6,124 bases of DNA from positions 1 to 6,124 of the forward strand of contig CAYOBW010000381.1 in assembly GCA_964402115.1 (NCBI GenBank), given 5' to 3'. This document shows, in pieces, positions 1 to 6,124 of the stretch (position 1 is the first letter of the stretch; every line of letters begins with the position of its first letter). Made by a program: the position numbers and the translations under genes. Below the pieces are notes generated by a model, which saw nothing but the letters and a program-made list of their open reading frames with translations, searched no databases and was not told the DNA's origin. The stretch is from CAYOBW01 sp964402115. Lineage in GTDB: Bacteria; Verrucomicrobiota; Kiritimatiellia; UBA8416; CAYOBW01.

Positions 1-813
1 CTGAACCTCTGCCTGCAGTGGGGGGCGATCCCCGGCGGAGAGATGAAGGAGAAGCTGGACTTCCTCGAGGCCAACGGCTTCAGCGCGGTCGAGATTCCGT
101 CGGGCGACTGGCCGATCAAGCAAGGCGAGGCGCTGGTCCAGGCCATGGCGGGACGCAAGCTGTTCATCGCGACGGCGTGCGGGCCAAGCGATTTCTCGTA
201 CGCCGAACCCGACAAGCGCGAAGCCGAAGTGCAGAAGTTCCTGCCGATCATCGAGGCGCTCGGCGCGATCAAATCTGTCGGCCTGATTCTCTGTCCCGCG
301 CGCGGGAGTGTGCCGATGGGCTTCCAGGAGCTGCGCAACGATTTCGTCACCAACACGGGCAAGCGGCTGGCGGAGCATGCGGCCAAGCACGGGACGGCGA
401 TCGTGCTGGAACCGCTGCGCCGCAACGAAACACCGTTCCTGCGCCAGGTGGCGGACGGGGCGCGGATGGCGGCCGACATCGGCCCCGGCGCGGCGGTGAT
501 GGGCGATTTCTGGCACATGCAGTTGGAAGAGACCAGCTTCATGGGCGCGTTCCTTTGCGCGGGCAAACTCCTGAAGCATGTACACATTGCGGGACTGCAG
601 GAGCGGATCATTCCCGGCGTCCATGCCGAAGCGGACGTGTATGTGGACGGGTTCAAGGGCCTCAAGCTGCTCGGCTATCGCGGCGCCGTCAGTTTCGAAG
701 GCGGCTGGCCGAAGAACCCGGACGATCCGAAACAGGGCCTGCCACAGGAGAAGAGGACCGCGCTGATCCTCAACATGGTCAAACTCTTGCGCGAACAGTG
801 GGCGATGGCGTAG
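1..813 (+). CDS. Sugar phosphate isomerase/epimerase, xylose isomerase-like TIM barrel (5' partial)
   Basis: The reading frame is open from base 1 and starts in mid-protein (LNLCLQWGAIPGG), so the true start and any signal peptide lie left of the window; 270 residues are visible. An ATG at 43 is in frame, but the 14 residues before it read as the conserved first barrel strand, so it is not the likely start. The protein fits the AP endonuclease 2/xylose isomerase-like TIM-barrel family, which includes hydroxypyruvate isomerases and ketose 3-epimerases. Candidate metal and catalytic residues, counted from base 1, are E137 (VLEPL), D169 and H172 (GDFWHM), H195 (HVHIA) and E233 (FEGGW). Their spacing closely resembles the Glu-Asp-His-Glu metal site I recall for D-tagatose/D-psicose 3-epimerases, so the site looks intact. 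The family isomerises or epimerises sugars or sugar acids by metal-assisted proton transfer; the substrate here cannot be told from sequence. The frame stops at TAG 811-813, and no partner gene follows on this strand. Confidence 0.9.
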   Translation: MNLCLQWGAIPGGEMKEKLDFLEANGFSAVEIPSGDWPIKQGEALVQAMAGRKLFIATACGPSDFSYAEPDKREAEVQKFLPIIEALGAIKSVGLILCPARGSVPMGFQELRNDFVTNTGKRLAEHAAKHGTAIVLEPLRRNETPFLRQVADGARMAADIGPGAAVMGDFWHMQLEETSFMGAFLCAGKLLKHVHIAGLQERIIPGVHAEADVYVDGFKGLKLLGYRGAVSFEGGWPKNPDDPKQGLPQEKRTALILNMVKLLREQWAMA

Positions 814-899
814 CCCGGTCGTGCGTCTGCGCGCCTCCCCCGGCGAAGTCCGCCAGCTCCACATCCGCAGGCGCTCCGGCCACCCGGCTCCCCCCGGAG

Positions 900-919
900 C
901 GGAACGCGTTGGCGTTCCG
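900..919 (+). terminator. Perfect 8-bp hairpin, possible terminator of the epimerase gene
   Basis: The arms cggaacgc (900-907) and gcgttccg (912-919) are perfect inverse complements around a 4-nt loop, gttg. The hairpin lies 87 nt after the epimerase stop codon. No T-run follows (the next bases are gcttcacgatcc), so it is not a canonical intrinsic terminator. It could instead be a processing or stability stem, or a small dispersed palindrome. Confidence 0.35.
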
Positions 920-1004
920 GCTTCACGATCCTGGATAGGGAGTCAGACCGACTGGGGAACGCCCGTCGGCAGGGTGGTACGGTAGATGCCGCCATACATT
1001 CCGT

Positions 1005-1096
1005 GCAGCGAAGGATCTCCCGCCGCCAGGCGGGGCGCCCGCCCGTACCAGCTCGCCCGCCTGCCGCGCGGCGGGTACGCCGAGATCCTTCGCTGC
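1005..1096. repeat. Long imperfect inverted repeat, dispersed-repeat-like palindrome
   Basis: The outer arms are exact over 15 bp: gcagcgaaggatctc at 1005-1019 and its reverse complement at 1082-1096. Pairing continues inward with cccgccgc (1019-1026) against gcggcggg (1068-1075), and caggcggg (1027-1034) against cccgcctg (1056-1063). Most of the 92 nt could therefore fold into one long stem with a central loop near 1035-1055. To the right it continues as gctcaggatgacag. That text matches a repeat I recall from many unrelated GC-rich bacterial genomes (cctgagcgcagcgaaggatct and its complement), whose translations give spurious peptides such as VILSAAKDL. The left flank lacks the matching outer half, so this copy looks truncated or diverged on one side. 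It may be a REP- or MITE-like element; no transposase is present. Confidence 0.7.
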
Positions 1097-1258
1097 GCTC
1101 AGGATGACAGGGTGGCCTGATTCACGATTCACAGCCCCACCGTGCAGAGCCGTCGCCCTGGGCGGTGTGGGGTTCGCGGGATCGACACGGACAGCCTTGC
1201 GGCGGGCTTGGGGCAGGCGCGGCGCCCTATACGGGACCGCACCCCGATAGATCGTGGT

Positions 1259-1280
1259 GGGATAAGATGCGTTTGCCCCG
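1259..1280 (+). repeat. 22-nt upstream element, copy A
   Basis: This stretch matches the reverse complement of 6072-6093 at 20 of 22 positions. The uninterrupted shared core is agatgcgtttgccc (14 nt). It lies 54 nt before the ATPase ATG at 1335 and points the same way as that gene. Copy B lies upstream of the large - strand gene, also in the gene's direction. The arrangement suggests a regulatory element or a dispersed repeat that settles in 5' regions. What it binds or encodes is unknown. Confidence 0.5.
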
Positions 1281-1284
1281 TCAA

Positions 1285-1327
1285 TTTTGGTAAATGGTCT
1301 TGACAAAACCGACCGGTTTTGGGAAAT
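1285..1327 (+). promoter_or_regulatory. Direct repeat and dyad upstream of the ATPase gene, possible operator
   Basis: The sequence ttttggtaaat (1285-1295) recurs as ttttgggaaat (1317-1327), with 10 of 11 bases identical and a period of 32 bp, about three helical turns. Between them, overlapping the second copy, is an inverted repeat aaaacc-gacc-ggtttt (1305-1320). A second loose dyad pairs gtcaa (1280-1284) with ttgac (1300-1304). The AT-rich composition stands out from the GC-rich surroundings. The second copy contains gggaaat, which overlaps the only plausible Shine-Dalgarno sequence (gggaa, ending about 9 nt before the ATG), so a bound protein or a folded leader could block translation as well as transcription. 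A TTGACA at 1300-1305 resembles a -35 box, but no good -10 follows at the right spacing. Confidence 0.45.
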
Positions 1328-1334
1328 CCTGGGC

Positions 1335-2654
1335 ATGAAACGTGACATTGAACCGACTCTTGCGGAGATGCTGAGGGACCGGACGTGTCACGATGTCATC
1401 CTGATAGAAGGCGCGCGCCAAGTGGGCAAGTCCTACCTGGTCAACGACGTCCTGAAGTCGCTTGGCCGTCCGTTTGTTGCGATTGACTTGGAGAAGGACC
1501 GCAAACTCGCCCGCATGATCGACCAGACGGAGGACTTCGAAGACTTCAAGACACTCATGCAGGACCAGCGCGGCCTGACCGGGAACGGGAGCGTTCTCTT
1601 CCTCGACGAGGCCCAGGAATGCCCGGTCCTGGCCAGGTACGTGAAGTCGTTCAAGGAAGACTGGGAGGGTGTGAGGGTGGTCCTTACCGGATCGGCCATG
1701 AACCGGCTTTTCACGGCGGACACGCGCCTGCCCGTGGGCCGCACGCGAAGTCTCTGCATTTATCCCTTCAGCTTTTGCGAGTTTCTCCGTTTCCTCGGAC
1801 AAACCGAACTGGCTGACCTCGTACATGCGGGTGAGTCGTCCATTCCCGCATCACGGCACGAACGCCTGTTGATGTTCTACGATCAGTACCTCCACACTGG
1901 CGGATACCCGGAGGCCGTGAAGGCTAAGGCGGGTGGAGCAACGCCGGAAACGATCCTCGACGAAATCATGGGCACGCTCCAGGACGATTTCGCGCGCAAG
2001 GAGCACTACGCTGCCACGTTGTTCGCGGACACGATCCGCGCCGTGGCCAACCATGTGGGCAGTCCGTCGAAGTACACGCATATTGACGCGACCAAGCATC
2101 ATGCGAAGCAGGTGCTTGCCGCCATGCGCGCCTGGCATCTGGTTCTGGAGGTTCAGCCCCAGGCTTTGGATCCGCAGCACTCCGACTTCCTGCCCAAGCG
2201 GTATCTGCATGACTTGGGAGTTGTGAATCGGTATCGAACCCTGGCCGTCCCGCCGCTCTCCCTCCTGCGCACGTTGGATCCGCCGCTGCGGATGCCGCTC
2301 GGCGGCCTGTTCGAGAACGCGGTGCTGCTCAACCTCCTGGAGGGGCAATCGGCCAGAAAGCAGGTCGGCACGTGGCGCAAAGGGGCCCAGAGCACCGTGG
2401 AAGTGGACTTCGTTCTGGACGTCGAAGGCTTGGGACTCAGGGTCCCGGTCGAGTGCAAAGCCGCGCTTGCGGTCCGTCCCCGCCATGCCGACAGTGTGGT
2501 CGAGTACTTGAAGGCGACGCGCCAGCGATTCGGCGTCGTGGTTTCCGCCGCGCCGTTCGGCGTTGTCCAACACCAGGCGGATTGGCGCGTGCTCAACGTC
2601 CCTATCTACCTCGCGACGCGGCGCAATGTCGCCCGGTACGCCGAGGCGCCGTGA
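1335..2654 (+). CDS. AAA+ ATPase, AAA_14 with C-terminal DUF4143 domain
   Basis: The 439-residue protein has the usual layout and length of the AAA_14/DUF4143 family. Walker A is GARQVGKS (residues 26-33), Walker B is VLFLDEAQ (87-94, D91/E92), and a sensor-1-like LTGSA follows at 117-121. Next come the family's PFSFCEFL segment (144-151) and YLHTGGYPE (185-193). The C-terminal DUF4143 region shows GLFENAV (324-330), EVDFV (356-360) and VECKAA (372-377). Residues E327, D358, E373 and K375 give a PD-(D/E)XK-nuclease-like pattern, as is general for this domain. The frame opens at a TTG at 1287, but ATG 1335 begins the typical MKRDIEPTL N-terminus and has a weak SD (gggaa) before it, so I chose 1335. 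Members are cytoplasmic ATPases, mostly of unknown role, often scattered in multiple copies in genomes rich in accessory genes. The gene stands alone, faces the large - strand gene and has no partner. I see no frameshift or missing motif, so it is probably functional. Confidence 0.92.
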   Translation: MKRDIEPTLAEMLRDRTCHDVILIEGARQVGKSYLVNDVLKSLGRPFVAIDLEKDRKLARMIDQTEDFEDFKTLMQDQRGLTGNGSVLFLDEAQECPVLARYVKSFKEDWEGVRVVLTGSAMNRLFTADTRLPVGRTRSLCIYPFSFCEFLRFLGQTELADLVHAGESSIPASRHERLLMFYDQYLHTGGYPEAVKAKAGGATPETILDEIMGTLQDDFARKEHYAATLFADTIRAVANHVGSPSKYTHIDATKHHAKQVLAAMRAWHLVLEVQPQALDPQHSDFLPKRYLHDLGVVNRYRTLAVPPLSLLRTLDPPLRMPLGGLFENAVLLNLLEGQSARKQVGTWRKGAQSTVEVDFVLDVEGLGLRVPVECKAALAVRPRHADSVVEYLKATRQRFGVVVSAAPFGVVQHQADWRVLNVPIYLATRRNVARYAEAP

Positions 2655-2735
2655 CCGGCGGGACGTGCCGAGGAACTCAGACAGGAAAGGTGTTTAGACT
2701 ATAGGCTGTAAGCGTTGGGGCTTTCTTCCGCAAAA

Positions 2736-5700
2736 CTACTCCGCCCTGGCGATGGCGCCCGCGGATGCGGCGGACTCGACGATGACGCGGAAGCCGACGT
2801 TGAAGGGTCTCTGCCAGCCCGGGTAGCCCCAGCGGGTCGAGGCGCGGGCATCCCGCGGACGATCCGCCCAGGAGCCCCCGCGGATGACTTTGCGGCCGGT
2901 TCTTTGCGTGTAGTCGGAGAGCGTCCATTCGGCGACGTTGCCGATCATGTCGTGCAGGCCCCAGGCGTTCGGCTGGTAGCGGCCGACATCGGCCAGGTGC
3001 AGCACGCCGTCGTCGAACCGGGGATCCTTCAGCTCGAAATCCCAGAACTTGTCGGGATTGGGGAACGGCTGCGGGTTGACGCCCTTGACGGCGAGGTTCC
3101 TGATCTGCGCGTCGGCGAGGTTGGCGAACTTGCTGAAGTCGGTGCTGTGGTCGCCGTAATAGAACGGCGTGTCGGCGCCGGCGCGGGCGGCCCATTCCCA
3201 TTGCTGCTCGGTCGGCAGCGCGACCTTCTTGCCGGTTTTGGCGGCGAGCCAGCGGCAGAACGCCTGCGCTTCGTCAAACGAGACGCGGATGACGGGGAAC
3301 TTCGCACTGTCCATCGGATAGCCGGGGTTGACCTGGTCCTTGTAGTGGCGGTCGTAGTACCCGTTGCGGTGCTTCGGCTCGAACTGCTGAAACTGCTCCA
3401 GCGTCACCTCCGTCGTCCCCATCCAGAACGGCTTCTCGAGCTTCACTCTCGCCTGCGGGAACTCGTCGCGCTCGCCGCAGACGTCGCCCATCACGTACTC
3501 GCCGGCGGGGATTTGGCGCAGGGCCATCGTCACGCCGTTGCCGAGGTCGAGGCGGGTTTCGTCCCCCTGTTTGGCAGCGAACGGCCAGCCGGCCAGCTTC
3601 ACGGGCGGCGGACGCGGCGCTTCGGGTGCGGGCGCGCTGAACGCGGGCCGGGTCGCCGGCGTCGGCGGAATCGCTTCGGGATCGACGTCGACGTTCGCGT
3701 AGGCTTTGGCGCACTCGATGCGACGCTGGGCGAAGTTGCCGGGAATGGCTTTGACTTCGCGCCAGGTGCCGTGGGCGGGGACATTCTGGTCAATCCAGGT
3801 GATGAGCCGGTCCCAGCCTTCGGCATCGAGCTTCACATTGTGATGGCCCTTCGTCAGCATCCGCACCAGGGGGCTGGTATCGGCGTGGAACTCCAGCGGC
3901 GCCAGCCCGGAGTAATCGCCTTCGGGGCCGCCGCGGCGCACGTAGGGATGCAGCTCGGTGTATGACGCCGGGAAATTGGCCATGCCGCCGCTGGTCTTGA
4001 TGATGGTCGCGTCGGCCAGGTTGGGGCGGCCGGCTTGTTTGCCGTCGTGGCAGCCGACGCAGAACTTGTCGAGCACGGGCTGGACTTCGCGCACGAAGCT
4101 GAATCCGCGGACAGGGCCGTACCACGGAATCGGCTTCAGCGGCGCGTGTTTGGCGGCCTCGGCGGAGCGGGGCGGCGAGATTTCGTTCTGTTTCTCGTGG
4201 CAGCCGACGCAGGAAACCCGCTCGCCGGGCATGCCGACGAACCAGCTCCGCATGACCTGCAGCGCCTTGCCCTCGCCGTCGAGCGGCTGGATCGCGACAG
4301 GCGTGTTGGCGGGAATCTCGAACATGGCGGAGCCGTCCTCGTACACGGGCACGGTGCCGATGACCCGGCGCACGTCCCACGGGCCTTCGATGCCGACCTG
4401 GTAATGGCCGCCCATGTTGCGGTAGGAGTACTCGTAGTGGTACAGGCGCAGGCTCTTGACCACGCCGCGTGGCACGCCGTCGATGCCGCGGCCGGTGTGG
4501 ACGTCCGTGAGGAAGACGGTGGCGGTCTGCTCGCCGGGCCTGACGCGATCGGGGATGACGGCGGGACGCACGGTCTTGCGAATCGGTACCGGCTCGAGCA
4601 GCGCGAAGCCGGGTTCTTCCTTCAAGAGGAGCATGTTGTCGAAGATGTCCACGAGGTAGATGCCCCACTTCGCGCTCGAGGTCGGCCGGGCGGAAACGAC
4701 GAACGTCGTCTGGCTGATCGGCTGCGGGTGCAGGAACTTCGGCCAGGAGGCGTTGACGAGACTGTCCACGATCTTCCCGACAACGGGCTTGCCGTAGCCG
4801 GGGATGCGCTGCACGGCGCCGGCGTCTTCCTGGCGGCCGCGCGCCGTGTCGAAGATCACCATCTCGCCCATGCGCGGCACGCCGTGGTGGCCGCCGACGA
4901 TGCCGACGAATTTCGTCGGACTGCCCGGCAACGGGCGGGCGAAGAACAGGGCGTTGGGCCAGTACGATTCGCTGCCATACAGCTCGGATTGGCCGGTGCC
5001 GTCGGGGTTCATGCGCATCAGGACCCGTGAGAAATAGTGCGCCGAGTCGGTGTATTCCCACCGCAGGTACATCACCCGGCCGTCCGCCGTCAACGTCGGG
5101 CACCAGTCGTTGTCCTGGTCGAAACAGAGCCGGCGCATCCCGGTGCCGTCGGGGTTGATGCTGTGGAGGTTGCCGACGTAGTCGCCGCCGCTGACGCACG
5201 GCACGCCCTGGAAGCCGCTGGTGCTGCTGAAGATGATCCGGCCATCCGGCAGGTACATCGCATCGTAGCTGTCGACGTCCCGGGCCTTGCCCGGCGTGAC
5301 CTGGCGGAAGCGTTTGCCGTCCACGCTCATCTCGAAGACCTGCCAGCAGTTGTTGCTGTCGAGGGAGGAGAACAGCAGGCGGCTGGCGTCGAAGTGCAGC
5401 TTGAGATCGCCCACGAAGATCGGCTTCACCGGCTTGAGGACGGCCTGGATGGGCGGGTTCTCGACGCGAATGGGCATCGTCGCGATTTCGTTGTCCACCG
5501 GCTTCTTGAGGCTGGAGTTGCCCTGCCAGTTCTGCGGCAGCGCGAGGTTGCTCTCGCTCCGGCGCACGAGCAGGATCCGGTCAAAATCAACCTCCGGGTT
5601 CGCCAGCAGCGCCTCGCGGCGCAGCGCCTCGAATGGCTCCGGGGCGAAATCCTTCTCCAGCGCCGCCAACCGGCCCAGGTACTCGGCGCTCTGCGGATAG

Positions 5701-5918
5701 CGCTGAGCGTAAGTCTTGCCCAAGTACTCAACCGCGCGCCGCAACGCCGCAACTTGCTCCTCCGTTGTCTGGATTTGCGACGGCTGGGTCGGCTGCCCGA
5801 TGGTCTTCTTCGGGTTTTCCTTTCTGGGCGGCTGCAGGGCTTGTTGTTCGTTCGCCGCGCGTGCCGGGGTAAGCAGCACGAGCAGCGCGAACAGGGCGCT
5901 CAATCGTATGTTCATCAT
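2736..5918 (-). CDS. Exported di-haem protein: propeller + hydrazine-synthase-alpha-like region + FGE/SUMF1-like domain
   Basis: From ATG 5918 the product is 1060 residues. Residues 1-21 form a Sec signal peptide (hydrophobic LSALFALLVLLTP, cleavage ARA|AN), so it acts outside the cytoplasm. A charged stretch (about 22-125) precedes a TolB/PD40-like beta-propeller (about 165-430) with blade motifs INPDGTG and MNPDGTG. The following region (about 450-560) resembles the middle domain of hydrazine synthase alpha. Two c-type haem sites follow: CVGCHE (C570, C573, H574) and CVGCHD (C620, C623, H624). A proline-rich linker (about 750-775) leads to an FGE/SUMF1-like domain (about 794-1049) with IPAGEYVMG, MIGNVAEWT and RGGSW. 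The RGGSW segment lacks the two catalytic cysteines of genuine FGE (D1019 and A1024 align there), so formylglycine formation is unlikely. The haem I site lacks the Tyr four residues after His that I recall as the haem ligand in anammox hydrazine synthase (N578 here), so that activity is not supported. The frame opens at ATG 6041, but the extra 41 residues are Arg/Trp-rich and precede the signal peptide; ATGs at 5924 and 5915 are alternatives. The natural substrate is unknown. Confidence 0.88.
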   Translation of the reverse strand: MMNIRLSALFALLVLLTPARAANEQQALQPPRKENPKKTIGQPTQPSQIQTTEEQVAALRRAVEYLGKTYAQRYPQSAEYLGRLAALEKDFAPEPFEALRREALLANPEVDFDRILLVRRSESNLALPQNWQGNSSLKKPVDNEIATMPIRVENPPIQAVLKPVKPIFVGDLKLHFDASRLLFSSLDSNNCWQVFEMSVDGKRFRQVTPGKARDVDSYDAMYLPDGRIIFSSTSGFQGVPCVSGGDYVGNLHSINPDGTGMRRLCFDQDNDWCPTLTADGRVMYLRWEYTDSAHYFSRVLMRMNPDGTGQSELYGSESYWPNALFFARPLPGSPTKFVGIVGGHHGVPRMGEMVIFDTARGRQEDAGAVQRIPGYGKPVVGKIVDSLVNASWPKFLHPQPISQTTFVVSARPTSSAKWGIYLVDIFDNMLLLKEEPGFALLEPVPIRKTVRPAVIPDRVRPGEQTATVFLTDVHTGRGIDGVPRGVVKSLRLYHYEYSYRNMGGHYQVGIEGPWDVRRVIGTVPVYEDGSAMFEIPANTPVAIQPLDGEGKALQVMRSWFVGMPGERVSCVGCHEKQNEISPPRSAEAAKHAPLKPIPWYGPVRGFSFVREVQPVLDKFCVGCHDGKQAGRPNLADATIIKTSGGMANFPASYTELHPYVRRGGPEGDYSGLAPLEFHADTSPLVRMLTKGHHNVKLDAEGWDRLITWIDQNVPAHGTWREVKAIPGNFAQRRIECAKAYANVDVDPEAIPPTPATRPAFSAPAPEAPRPPPVKLAGWPFAAKQGDETRLDLGNGVTMALRQIPAGEYVMGDVCGERDEFPQARVKLEKPFWMGTTEVTLEQFQQFEPKHRNGYYDRHYKDQVNPGYPMDSAKFPVIRVSFDEAQAFCRWLAAKTGKKVALPTEQQWEWAARAGADTPFYYGDHSTDFSKFANLADAQIRNLAVKGVNPQPFPNPDKFWDFELKDPRFDDGVLHLADVGRYQPNAWGLHDMIGNVAEWTLSDYTQRTGRKVIRGGSWADRPRDARASTRWGYPGWQRPFNVGFRVIVESAASAGAIARAE

Positions 5919-5924
5919 GATCAT

Positions 5925-5930
5925 CTTCCC
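5925..5930 (-). promoter_or_regulatory. Ribosome binding site deciding the start of the large - strand gene
   Basis: On the - strand, GGGAAG lies 6 nt before the ATG at 5918 and 9 nt before the ATG at 5915. It abuts the ATG at 5924 with no spacer. No comparable SD precedes the ATG at 6041. With the signal peptide beginning at MNIRLS, this supports a start at 5918 or 5915; the two cannot be separated by eye. Confidence 0.5.
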
Positions 5931-6071
5931 GTTTCCGGTTCTGTCTGCCAGGATGACCAGCCAAGCCGTACGCGTTCCGGTCGATCGCCACCATCTGCGA
6001 CCACTGGCATCCCAAGCGCTCCGTTGGAGGCATAATGGCACAAAGACCGCCGGCGTTTACAGGGGATTCGT

Positions 6072-6093
6072 CAGGGCAAACGCATCTCATCCC
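6072..6093 (-). repeat. 22-nt upstream element, copy B
   Basis: On the - strand this reads toward the large haem-protein gene and matches copy A (1259-1280, + strand) at 20 of 22 positions, with a 14-nt exact core. It lies 153 nt before the preferred ATG at 5918, or 30 nt before the ATG at 6041. In both copies the core is followed, 12-14 nt after ttgccc, by TAAA, but the sequences between do not match. The same orientation relative to two unrelated genes argues for a regulatory or 5'-region-associated repeat. Confidence 0.5.
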
Positions 6094-6124
6094 TCGAACT
6101 TCTGCCGCTGAAAAGAACGCGTCA

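Larger units (their letters stand above)
814..1334. other. 521-nt intergenic region with repeats, no credible gene
   Basis: This stretch between the epimerase stop and the ATPase start shows no convincing coding sequence. A - strand open frame (about 923-1348) exists, but it is a product of high GC. It contains the peptide VILSAAKDL, which I recall as a recurring spurious translation of a dispersed repeat. The region contains, in order, a short perfect hairpin (900-919), a long imperfect inverted repeat (1005-1096), a 22-nt element shared with the right end of the window (1259-1280), and a direct repeat and dyad beside the ATPase start (1285-1327). The stretch 1110-1255 has no structure I can assign beyond a short hyphenated palindrome at 1154-1164. 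Confidence 0.7.
5919..6124 (-). other. 5' region of the large - strand gene
   Basis: This stretch lies upstream of the chosen start. It is open in the gene's frame as far as an ATG at 6041, but the translation there is low in complexity (rich in Arg, Trp and Thr) and has no SD. It is best read as untranslated leader and promoter. It contains the second copy of the 22-nt element (6072-6093). I found no good sigma-70 promoter pair, terminator or RNA gene. No other gene start is visible before the window ends. Confidence 0.5.

Noticed and set aside
1300..1305. Perfect TTGACA as a -35 box for the ATPase
   Set aside because: At 16-18 nt spacing the candidate -10 sequences (near gaaatc) do not resemble TATAAT, and transcription would start at or past the ATG. 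It is more simply part of the dyad.
923..1348. 141-codon - strand open frame in the intergenic region
   Set aside because: It spans the palindromic repeat and includes VILSAAKDL, which I recall as a spurious peptide encoded by that repeat. It overlaps the ATPase start and has no family likeness.
2655..2735. Bidirectional terminator between the converging genes
   Set aside because: Only short weak stems (such as cggc/gccg) and an imperfect palindrome around ctatag are present, with no U-tract on either strand.
2715..3965. 416-codon + strand open frame over the FGE-like domain
   Set aside because: It is an antisense shadow of the SUMF1-like region, with no domain signature.
4047..4213. 17-nt identical sequence at the two haem sites as a DNA repeat
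   Set aside because: It is explained by both sites encoding CVGCH with the same preferred codons; the flanks do not match.
4035..5030. Long + strand open frame opposite the haem-protein gene
   Set aside because: It lies wholly within the - strand gene, whose translation has recognisable domains. This frame gives only Ala/Val/Arg/Asp-rich sequence typical of the antisense of GC-rich genes.
2736..5918. Calling the large gene hydrazine synthase alpha (anammox)
   Set aside because: The haem I tyrosine is absent, an FGE-like domain is added, and no beta/gamma subunit or other anammox gene is adjacent in the window.
5037..6035. Second long + strand open frame over the N-terminal half of the large gene
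   Set aside because: It has the same antisense composition and no recognisable motif. The - strand shows a signal peptide and propeller motifs in the same DNA.

Overview
The window is GC-rich (roughly two-thirds G+C by eye) and holds three protein-coding genes. These are a 5'-truncated sugar phosphate isomerase/epimerase on the + strand (1-813), an AAA+ ATPase of the AAA_14/DUF4143 type on the + strand (1335-2654), and a very large exported multidomain protein on the - strand (about 2736-5918). The large protein joins a beta-propeller, a hydrazine-synthase-alpha-like region with two CxxCH haem sites, and a C-terminal formylglycine-generating-enzyme (FGE/SUMF1)-like domain. My recollection is that this architecture, together with a TIM-barrel epimerase of this kind, is typical of the Planctomycetes-Verrucomicrobia-Lentisphaerae group. 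I infer that group for the source. Nothing in the window fixes a species.

Layout. The epimerase enters from the left edge already past its start and ends at 813. A 521-nt intergenic stretch follows. It contains a small perfect hairpin (900-919), a long imperfect palindrome with the look of a dispersed repeat (1005-1096), a 22-nt element (1259-1280) that recurs on the opposite strand at 6072-6093, and a direct repeat plus dyad (1285-1327) just ahead of the ATPase gene. The ATPase gene and the large - strand gene converge across an 81-nt gap with no convincing terminator. The last 206 nt (5919-6124) are the 5' region of the large - strand gene and carry the second copy of the 22-nt element.

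The three genes do not form an operon and no shared pathway is evident. The epimerase probably belongs to a sugar-catabolism locus to the left. The ATPase looks like a solitary accessory gene. The haem protein has a clear Sec signal peptide and probably works outside the cytoplasm, perhaps in redox chemistry or polymer use. It should not be read as true hydrazine synthase or as a true formylglycine-generating enzyme, because the residues diagnostic of those activities appear to be substituted. The observations most worth following are this protein's domain combination with its missing catalytic residues, and the 22-nt element lying upstream of two unrelated genes in the same orientation relative to each.
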